64,000 nt of DNA from Saprospiraceae bacterium (lineage in GTDB: Bacteria; Bacteroidota; Bacteroidia; Chitinophagales; Saprospiraceae), in assembly GCA_022842725.1 (NCBI GenBank), contig JALHOZ010000007.1:1-64000 (forward strand), written 5' to 3'. The notes below the pieces were generated by a model. That model had not been told where the DNA came from. It did not search any database and was given only the letters and a program-made list of their open reading frames with translations. This document shows positions 57,458 to 64,000 of the stretch, piece after piece. The stretch's first letter is position 1. Each line of letters opens with the position of its first letter. A program made the translations under genes and the position numbers.

Positions 57458-57527
57458 TTTTGAAATTTGTATTGGAGTAACAAAAATAATTGTTTTTTGA
57501 TTTATAAAAAACAAAATTTTGTCCGCA

Positions 57528-57560
57528 TTTGACAATAGGCTTGGAAAAAGCCTAACTTTG
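57528..57560 (+). promoter_or_regulatory. promoter of dgt
   Basis: TTTG at 57528-57531 and TAACTTTG at 57553-57560, 21 bp apart, match the Bacteroidota consensus. The start codon at 57579 is 18 bp after the -7 element, so the mRNA leader is short. Confidence 0.75.
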
Positions 57561-57578
57561 CATCGAAAATATACATCC

Positions 57579-58964
57579 ATGACCTGGAAAAATATGATTT
57601 CTCATCAGCGATTTGGTATCGGGACATCTTCCTCTCCCGGATACAGATCTGAATTTATAAGAGACTACGACAGAATAATTTTTATGTCTGCTTTCAGGAG
57701 ATTACAGGATAAAACACAGGTTTTTCCATTGCCGGGAAATGTTTTTGTACACAACCGGCTTACCCATTCTTTGGAAGTTGCTTCCGTAGGCCGGTCATTG
57801 GGTACCGCTATCGGAAGAGATGTTATCGTCCCTCTTCTGGACAAAAATGATGAATCATCTCAAACGTTTTATGCCAATGACTTGTCAGGTGTCATTGCTT
57901 CGGCATGTCTGGCACATGATGTAGGCAATCCGGCATTTGGCCATTCCGGCGAAAAAGCGATTGCCTATTATTTTGATAAAAATAAGGAAAGTCAGATAGA
58001 TCAAAGGAGCCTTAAATCCTATTTTTCAGAGGCTGAATGGCAGGATTTGATTCAGTTTGAAGGCAATGCAAATGCTTTGCGTCTTTTGACAAGAGCTTTT
58101 ATCGGAAAACTGGAAGGAGGTCAAAGGCTGAATTATCTCACTTTAGCCAGTATCTTGAAATATCCATGTGAATCGCTCGCCGTAAATAAAGATTTCAGTC
58201 ACAGAAAAAAATTCGGCTTTTTTCAATCTGAAAAAGAAGTTTTTCACGCCATCATGAGTTCATTCGGTTTTTCTGTTGAAAGTGATCCTTTTGTATCGTC
58301 AAGACGACATCCTTTTGTTTTAATGGTCGAGGCCGCAGATGATATCTGTTACCGCATTATTGATATGGAAGATGCCCACAGAATCAAAATCATCAGCCAT
58401 GAAAAAATTACCGGATTGTTTCTTGATTTGATAGAACAACTTCAGGGAGGTACCTCTTCTATGGCAAGAACCAAAGATGTACTTTCAAAAATCGGTGATG
58501 AAAATGAAGCTATTTCATATCTGCGAACCAAATGTATTGGGGGTTTGGTAGAAGCAACAACCGCTGTTTTTGAAAAAAATCATGAAAATATATTAAACGG
58601 CACCTGGAATGAAAGTTTGGTTGGTGAAGTTGAAAAACAATGCCCTGCCCTTAAGGATATTCAGGATATTTCTGTAAAAAGAATTTATAATCACCCTTCT
58701 GTCATCGAAGTCGAACTCGCCGGATACAATGTTATGTCAGAAATTCTGAACATCTTTATTCCGGCAATTCTCAAAAATAATCCTTCCAATATGGAAAAAA
58801 AATCTCTGTTACTTATTCCAAACCAATTTAATCACAGCAGACAACCAAAAATGTATTACGAAAAGGTTATGGGTGTTCTGGACTTTGTCTCCGGGATGAC
58901 CGATGGATATGCCACCGAATTATATCGAAAAATTAAAGGTATAGATATAGCTTCACACAGATAA
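57579..58964 (+). CDS. dgt: deoxyguanosinetriphosphate triphosphohydrolase-like protein
   Basis: The start at 57579 (MTWKNMIS) gives 461 residues and fits the promoter; an earlier Met lies inside the promoter. HD-domain motifs are seen: RDYDRIIFMSAFRRLQDKTQV, NRLTHSLEVASVGRSLG near 62, and AHDVGNPAFGHSGEKA near 111, with the His-Asp pair. The protein removes triphosphate from dGTP or another dNTP and controls the nucleotide pool; such enzymes also limit phages. Length and motifs are normal. Confidence 0.92.
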   Translation: MTWKNMISHQRFGIGTSSSPGYRSEFIRDYDRIIFMSAFRRLQDKTQVFPLPGNVFVHNRLTHSLEVASVGRSLGTAIGRDVIVPLLDKNDESSQTFYANDLSGVIASACLAHDVGNPAFGHSGEKAIAYYFDKNKESQIDQRSLKSYFSEAEWQDLIQFEGNANALRLLTRAFIGKLEGGQRLNYLTLASILKYPCESLAVNKDFSHRKKFGFFQSEKEVFHAIMSSFGFSVESDPFVSSRRHPFVLMVEAADDICYRIIDMEDAHRIKIISHEKITGLFLDLIEQLQGGTSSMARTKDVLSKIGDENEAISYLRTKCIGGLVEATTAVFEKNHENILNGTWNESLVGEVEKQCPALKDIQDISVKRIYNHPSVIEVELAGYNVMSEILNIFIPAILKNNPSNMEKKSLLLIPNQFNHSRQPKMYYEKVMGVLDFVSGMTDGYATELYRKIKGIDIASHR

Positions 58965-59130
58965 TTTTTTGTTTGCCGGATGATATCCCAAAAAACAACT
59001 ACTTGTTATCTTATTCCTTCATCAGACAACTAAAACTTTGCGTCGTTTTTTTCGTTAATATAATCTAAAAAATACGGTTTTTTGTATACAAATCTTCACA
59101 TCATTCGTTCATGACCTGTACTTCATACCT

Positions 59131-60333
59131 ATGCAATTGAAAAAAGAATGGTTCGTGGCTTTCATGTTGTTGCCGATATACTGGGCACAAGCTCAGGATA
59201 CTATTCGTATTACGAACGGTTCATTCGAAGATATTCCGAAAAAAGGCGGAGATTTAGGCTATTGGGCAGGCATAAAAGGATGGGAAGATTGTGCCCCGCT
59301 TCATGGTTTTCAGGGTGAGTCTCCTCCTGATATTCACCCAAACGGATTTTGGGAAAACAATCTGCCGGCTTCTGAAGGAAAAACATACCTCGGAATGGTC
59401 ACCAGAGATAATAACACCTACGAATCTGTTAGTCAGAGATTGTCGGGCACTTTATTTCCCGGTCAGTGTTATGCGATAACCGTTCATCTTGCCAGGGCCG
59501 ATAAATATGTAAGTCTGAGCCGTGTGACAGAAGAAAAAACTAATTATACTTCTCCTGTAGTTATGAGAGTATGGGGAGGAAGTACCCTTTGTCAGGAAAT
59601 GGAACTTTTGGCAGAGTCAGATGTTGTGAGAAACAACAGCTGGCAGATATACCGTTTCAAACTAACACCCAAACGCCCGATTCTTTATCTGACTTTTTCT
59701 GCCTTTTACAAAACACCAACGCTGGCACCCTATTGTGGGAATATTTTGGTAGACGGAGCAACACATATTGTAAAAATTAAATGTAGTGAGGAGGCTCCTT
59801 TGATTGTGAATGCTGACAAATCGCAAAAAACGAATGTTCCTTCCTCTGCCAAAAAAACAACTCCATCTGCACCGGCTATTCCACCTAAAAAACCAGCTGT
59901 CGGCAATGTTGACAAAAAACCGGTTGTCAAAGAAGACCCCAAGCCAAAAATCATGACGGATCTGGCAAAATCCCAATTCAAAGTCGGAGAAACACTATTG
60001 ATTAAAAGTTTAAATTTTTCAGAAGATAGTGCGGTCATCAATCAGAATTCAATTCCGGTTCTTGATGAAATATTTATATTTTTAAAAAATAATAAAAATA
60101 TTGTCGTGGAAATCGGCGGCCATACCAATAACATTCCTTCAGATGATTATTGTGACAGACTCAGTACAAAAAGAGCTAAGGTTGTTGCTGAATATCTTAT
60201 CAACAAAGGTCTGTCTCCTGAAAGAATTCAATTCAAAGGATACGGAAAAAGAAAACCTATCGCCGACAACAGGACCGTTCCGGGAAGGAAAAAAAATCAA
60301 AGAGTAGAATTAAAAATTCTGAGCATCCGGTAA
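59131..60333 (+). CDS. OmpA-family protein with N-terminal carbohydrate-binding-like domain
   Basis: The protein has 400 residues with a signal peptide (1-19). Residues 25-210 look like a galactose-binding beta-sandwich (NGSFEDIPKKGGDLGYW, then GKTYLGMVTRDNNTYESVSQ), with a Pro/Lys/Ala-rich linker after it (about 228-275). The C-terminal 110 residues are an OmpA domain: LNFSEDSAVIN, IGGHTNNIPSDDYCDRLSTK, GLSPERIQFKGYGKRKP. It anchors to peptidoglycan and displays the outer domain. Role specific to this protein is unknown. Confidence 0.82.
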   Translation: MQLKKEWFVAFMLLPIYWAQAQDTIRITNGSFEDIPKKGGDLGYWAGIKGWEDCAPLHGFQGESPPDIHPNGFWENNLPASEGKTYLGMVTRDNNTYESVSQRLSGTLFPGQCYAITVHLARADKYVSLSRVTEEKTNYTSPVVMRVWGGSTLCQEMELLAESDVVRNNSWQIYRFKLTPKRPILYLTFSAFYKTPTLAPYCGNILVDGATHIVKIKCSEEAPLIVNADKSQKTNVPSSAKKTTPSAPAIPPKKPAVGNVDKKPVVKEDPKPKIMTDLAKSQFKVGETLLIKSLNFSEDSAVINQNSIPVLDEIFIFLKNNKNIVVEIGGHTNNIPSDDYCDRLSTKRAKVVAEYLINKGLSPERIQFKGYGKRKPIADNRTVPGRKKNQRVELKILSIR

Positions 60334-60458
60334 GGCAACAACAGCTTCTTGATGTTAATATAAGCATATGATTCCTGTCAGTTAAAAAAATAAAATTCTA
60401 AAATGAGACAGAGTGTGTTTTTTTCCTTTCTTTTGAGCCCGAATTTCTAAAAACAATT

Positions 60459-61274
60459 ATGGACATACAATCGACAGAATTACAATCCATCTGGAACCTC
60501 ATATTGTCCTGGTCACCAAAAGTAGCAGGTGGAATTCTGGTACTTCTTGTCGGATTTTTTATTGCCAATCTCGCCGGAAGAATTTTTGGAAAATCGCTCC
60601 ACCAATCAAAAATGGATGCGGATTTGATTCCTTTTCTCACTTCCCTGATTTCAACATTGCTGAAATTTCTGGTTATCCTGACTGCTGCCGGTGTTGTAGG
60701 TATCGAAATTACAGCTTTTGCTGCCTTACTTGCAGGAGCAGGACTTGCGGTAGGAGCGGCATTAAGCGGAACCCTTGGCCATTTTGCTTCCGGAGTGATG
60801 ATCCTGATTTTTAAACCTTACAAAGTCGGTGATCTGGTAGAAATTCAAGGTATAACAGGAAGGGTTGAAGAGATTCAGGTTTTTAATACCGTCATCAATA
60901 CCGATGATAACAAAAGGGTGATTATGCCTAATGGTATTGCAACCAGTGGTGTGATGACCAATCTTTCAGCCAACGGAAAATTACGGGTTGACATTCAGGT
61001 TGCCATGCCCTATGAAGAAGATTTCGATACTATAAAATCCATCATTTCAGTTGCATTACAAAATGTTAAAGACAGATTGCCCGACGAACCGACGATCGCC
61101 ATTTCAAAATTTGCGGATAGTAATGTGATCATTGATGTCAGACCCTATGCTACAGACAATACCTATTGGGCTGTGTATTATGAAAGTCATAAAGAAATTA
61201 AAAAAGCACTAAAGAAAGCAGGTATCAGAGTACCATATCCGATTGAGTCAGAACCGCCGGTTGGCCGTGGTTAA
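60459..61274 (+). CDS. mscS: small-conductance mechanosensitive channel
   Basis: The protein has 271 residues with three transmembrane segments (about 20-42, 59-81, 86-112). The pore helix reads ALLAGAGLAVGAALSGTLGH near 90, rich in Gly/Ala as in MscS. The beta domain contains FKPYKVGDLVEIQGITGRV near 125 and VIMPNGIATSG near 155. It opens under membrane tension to release solutes. Single gene with a strong terminator just after it. Confidence 0.94.
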   Translation: MDIQSTELQSIWNLILSWSPKVAGGILVLLVGFFIANLAGRIFGKSLHQSKMDADLIPFLTSLISTLLKFLVILTAAGVVGIEITAFAALLAGAGLAVGAALSGTLGHFASGVMILIFKPYKVGDLVEIQGITGRVEEIQVFNTVINTDDNKRVIMPNGIATSGVMTNLSANGKLRVDIQVAMPYEEDFDTIKSIISVALQNVKDRLPDEPTIAISKFADSNVIIDVRPYATDNTYWAVYYESHKEIKKALKKAGIRVPYPIESEPPVGRG

Positions 61275-61326
61275 GTTTATATCATTTTACGTTTTTCTAT
61301 CCCATAATTAATTTGTTGCTCATCAG

Positions 61327-61361
61327 CATAATCTTATCAATAGATTATGTTTTCATTTTTT
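61327..61361 (+). terminator. terminator after mscS
   Basis: CATAATCT and AGATTATG form an eight-pair hairpin (61327-61349) around TATCAAT, followed by TTTTCATTTTTT. It also separates mscS from the convergent crtA-like gene. Confidence 0.75.
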
Positions 61362-62070
61362 AATGTAAACTTTCCAAGTCTCCCACCAACTTTTCCCCTT
61401 CCGTCCTGAATATTACAAATCTGGCAAACAACTCCTCACTGTACCAACCGACTTTTCTGGTTTTTGTGACCATGTCGGCATGAGCTTTTGTCTTATACGC
61501 AAATGCCTTCATTTCATGGCTGTTTTTCCAAATACTAAAAGTAGCCTGATACCGGAACGGCAACTCTCCGACTCCGGCAGCAAATACAGGACGTGGGCCC
61601 TGAGATAAACTACCACTTACCGCAGGAACATCCTTCCAAAAACGGATCATATCTTTCCATCGGATGGTTGCTCTGGTCAAAACGGCTACTTTGTTATCCT
61701 CATCAAACAATGAACCTTCTGCAGAAAATGGATTTATTCCTCCCCAAAGACCATGAACCATCGTTGTTTTCATATATAAAGTCTGAAAAGCTGTTGTATG
61801 CGCCACATAGTCTTTAAAAATAGCAGAATTTTTAAAAAAATGGTCGGCATCTTCTTCACATTGCCAGACACACATCAGTACATATTGATGCAAATCAGGT
61901 AAAACACTAAAACCATCTCCTCGCCCACTGCCCATTAATTTGATAAAATCCAACCCTTTTACTTCTTTACAGGCAGGCACAAACTCAGCCATGTTTTTCA
62001 AAGCAAAAAATTTATTGGCCCATCCCGAAAGTCGAAACAAGGTAAAAGTGGTGACCTGATGCATCCGCAA
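61360..62070 (-). CDS. CrtA-like carotenoid monooxygenase / 2-hydroxylase
   Basis: The protein has 236 residues. The start TTFTLFRLSGWANKFFALKN and the blocks LMGSGRGDGFSVLPD near 45, VHGLWGGINPF near 105, and AVLTRATIRWKDM near 130 match the spheroidene monooxygenase (CrtA) family. A CrtA relative in Flavobacterium P99-3 is known to be a carotenoid 2-hydroxylase in myxol formation. The position next to CrtD/CruF genes fits such a role. The divergent gene crtD starts 112 bp to its right. Confidence 0.78.
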   Translation of the reverse strand: MRMHQVTTFTLFRLSGWANKFFALKNMAEFVPACKEVKGLDFIKLMGSGRGDGFSVLPDLHQYVLMCVWQCEEDADHFFKNSAIFKDYVAHTTAFQTLYMKTTMVHGLWGGINPFSAEGSLFDEDNKVAVLTRATIRWKDMIRFWKDVPAVSGSLSQGPRPVFAAGVGELPFRYQATFSIWKNSHEMKAFAYKTKAHADMVTKTRKVGWYSEELFARFVIFRTEGEKLVGDLESLH

Positions 62071-62182
62071 ATAAAGTTTGTGTAAAATATAAATTCATTT
62101 CACGAACATCAGACAGTACAAATTGTTTGGGTCAAAATTACGATCGTCAGACAAAGGATTCAAATTAAAATATATTCACCTC

Positions 62183-63649
62183 ATGGCCCAAAAAAAAGCA
62201 ATAATAATCGGTAGCGGCATCGCAGGCCTGGCCTCAGCGATCAGATTATCCGCAAAAGGGTACCAGGTGGAAGTATATGAAAAAAACAGCTACCCGGGAG
62301 GAAAACTGAGCCATTTCGAAAGAAAAGGATACCAATTTGATGCCGGACCATCATTATTTACGCAACCCACCTTAATACAAGAGTTGTTTGATCTGTGTAA
62401 TGAACCAATAGAAAAATATTTTTCATATACAAAAACGCACATCGCCTGCAAATATTTTTTTGAATCCGGAACCATCATACAAGCTTTTGCCAATCCTGAA
62501 GATTTTGCTCACGAACTGTCTTTAAAACTGGGAGAAGATAAAAACCTGGTTGTTCGTTATCTGCAAAGGGCTAAACAAACTTATCAGGATATCGGACAAC
62601 TTTTTTTGGATTATCCCCTTAAACAAATTATTAAACTTCCCTTTTCCCAAATTTTAAAAGCACTCAGAGCAACAAAATCCTCTTATTTATTTAGCTCACT
62701 GGCACATTACAACAAAAAATATTTTACAAAACCTGAAACGATGCAGATATTCAACAGATTTGCAACGTACAACGGAAGTAACCCCTACAAAGCTCCAGCA
62801 ATGCTATCGATGATTCCGCATTTGGAACATAATGAAGGTACCTTCTATCCCTTCGGAGGCATGATCAGTATTACTAACGCATTGTATGCATTGGCATTAA
62901 AACAAAAAGTAAAATTTATATTTAACGCAACTGTCACTTCCATCAATCACGAAAACCAAAAAGTCATGAGTGTCACGGTTCATGATAAAAAAATTCCCGC
63001 TGATCTCATTGTTTCCAATATGGATGTTTATTACACCTATAAATATCTATTACAAAATGAAAATGTAGCCAAAAAAATCATCCGTCAGGAAAGAAGCAGC
63101 AGTGCCATCATTTTTTATTGGGGCATCAACAAATCTTTCCCATCTTTGGAGTTGCACAACATATTTTTTTCAACAGATTATGAAAAGGAATTTGCAGCTA
63201 TATTTGACAAAAAAGAGTTATTTGACGATCCAACCATTTATATAAATATCACCTCCAAAATGGAAAATTCTCAGGCGCCCGAAGGTTGTGAAAACTGGTT
63301 TGTTATGGTCAATGCACCTCATGATATTGGACAGGATTGGGATCATTGGCGTGAAAAATGCAGAAATAATGTAATCCAAAAACTAAGCAGAATATTGAAA
63401 ACAAACATTGAACAACACATTCAAACAGAAGATTATCTCGACCCGGAACTCATTGATCTGAAAACATCAAGTTATACAGGAAGTTTGTACGGAACAAGCA
63501 GTAACAGCAGATTGGCAGCATTTCTTCGCCACCCAAACCAAACTGATACCATAAAAGGTCTGTATTTTGTAGGTGGCAGTGTTCATCCGGGAGGTGGTAT
63601 ACCCCTTTGTCTCAGAAGTGCAAAAATTGTGAGCAATATGATTCAATAA
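62183..63649 (+). CDS. crtD: carotenoid desaturase, CrtD-like (1-hydroxycarotenoid 3,4-desaturase)
   Basis: The start at 62183 (MAQKKAIIIG) gives 488 residues. It has the FAD-binding IIGSGIAGLASAIRLSAKG near 8 and an end PGGGIPLCLRSAKIV, which is closer to CrtD than to phytoene desaturase CrtI. It probably adds the 3,4 double bond to hydroxylated carotenoids. The CruF gene follows by 8 bp, which supports this. CrtI is the alternative. Confidence 0.78.
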   Translation: MAQKKAIIIGSGIAGLASAIRLSAKGYQVEVYEKNSYPGGKLSHFERKGYQFDAGPSLFTQPTLIQELFDLCNEPIEKYFSYTKTHIACKYFFESGTIIQAFANPEDFAHELSLKLGEDKNLVVRYLQRAKQTYQDIGQLFLDYPLKQIIKLPFSQILKALRATKSSYLFSSLAHYNKKYFTKPETMQIFNRFATYNGSNPYKAPAMLSMIPHLEHNEGTFYPFGGMISITNALYALALKQKVKFIFNATVTSINHENQKVMSVTVHDKKIPADLIVSNMDVYYTYKYLLQNENVAKKIIRQERSSSAIIFYWGINKSFPSLELHNIFFSTDYEKEFAAIFDKKELFDDPTIYINITSKMENSQAPEGCENWFVMVNAPHDIGQDWDHWREKCRNNVIQKLSRILKTNIEQHIQTEDYLDPELIDLKTSSYTGSLYGTSSNSRLAAFLRHPNQTDTIKGLYFVGGSVHPGGGIPLCLRSAKIVSNMIQ

Positions 63650-63657
63650 TTTTTACC

Positions 63658-64000
63658 ATGAAAAACAACAAAACCCTTTATATATCGATTTTTATTGCCA
63701 CTCTGTTTCACGTAAGCGGACTGATTGGAATGCAAACGGAAGCGAGACCATGGTTTATTGGTATGACACCATTAACATTAATGTTGATGACGGGTCTGAT
63801 TTTCTGGAATGAAAAATTCATCACCAAACAAAAAAAGCTATACTTCATCCTTTGTTTTTTTGTTGGCTTTTTGAGTGAGTGGATCGGCACCAATACCGGA
63901 TATCTTTTTGGCGACTACACCTATGGTAATGCTTTGGGTTTTAAAATCGGCGGCGTTCCGGTTCTGATCGGAATACTTTGGTTTGTCACCGTGTATTCAG
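63658..64000 (+). CDS. cruF: CruF-type carotenoid 1,2-hydratase, cut by the window end
   Basis: The frame runs from ATG at 63658 to the edge without a stop (about 114 residues). It has three transmembrane segments so far and TGYLFGDYTYGNALGFKIGG, the conserved CruF/carotenoid biosynthesis block, then VPVLIGILWFVTVY. It adds water to the end of carotenoids to make 1'-hydroxy groups. It follows crtD by 8 bp. Confidence 0.82.
   Translation, partial: MKNNKTLYISIFIATLFHVSGLIGMQTEARPWFIGMTPLTLMLMTGLIFWNEKFITKQKKLYFILCFFVGFLSEWIGTNTGYLFGDYTYGNALGFKIGGVPVLIGILWFVTVYS

Noticed and set aside
1-64000. CRISPR array
   Set aside because: No regular repeat-spacer pattern with 25-40 bp repeats was seen. 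The tandem repeats at 30658 and 43492 are too short or have the wrong layout.

Overview
The window is about 64 kb of a Bacteroidota chromosome. The content points to the Saprospiria/Chitinophagia side of the phylum. The DNA is AT-rich, several genes have a good Bacteroidota promoter (TTTG, then 19-21 bp, then TAnnTTTG), secreted proteins carry a type IX secretion (T9SS) sorting tail, and there is a CruF/CrtD/CrtA-type carotenoid set. All functions below are read from the sequence and from recall of families; no database search was run.

Positions 1-16 kb form a defence island read leftwards. hsdM is followed, after a short gap with a perfect inverted repeat, by an XRE/ImmA regulator-protease, a PIN-like protein, a small PD-(D/E)XK-like protein, hsdS, the toxin-antitoxin pair darT-darG, and hsdR. 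A small membrane protein and a DUF262/HNH-like protein come next, then a secreted DUF5675 protein and a MACPF-like secreted protein. The right side holds a truncated brxL end. Copies of an IS21-type end repeat lie at both outer sides of the island in opposite orientation.

Positions 16-25 kb hold a ComEC-like metallo-beta-lactamase protein and a four-gene envelope operon of unknown role (18.1-20.9 kb). That operon is preceded by a strongly structured leader RNA with two mutually exclusive pairings, one of which covers the first codons. A Rep/excisionase-like pair from a mobile element and an FG-GAP/VCBS secreted protein follow.

Positions 25-43 kb are dominated by one leftward operon: a T9SS-tail protein, a giant 2445-residue secreted protein, a fibronectin-III protein, a 653-residue toxin-carrier-like protein, an ADP-ribosyltransferase-like toxin and a HEAT-like probable immunity protein. 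Further downstream lie an orphan toxin tip with its candidate immunity gene, a 161-bp MITE and a DUF4291 gene. This looks like a surface-delivered polymorphic toxin system with a changing effector end.

Positions 43.4-43.7 kb contain a normal tRNA-Asp and two tandem tRNA-Asp-like copies. In each of these the 3' anticodon stem is replaced by a 20-nt hairpin whose stem shows compensatory changes between the copies.

Positions 43.8-64 kb are mostly housekeeping: accA-DUF6913-dapA, an oligopeptide ABC importer (binding protein plus two permeases, no ATPase), tesB, a TonB-type outer membrane receptor, sdaA, dgt, an OmpA-family protein, mscS, and the carotenoid genes running off the right edge.
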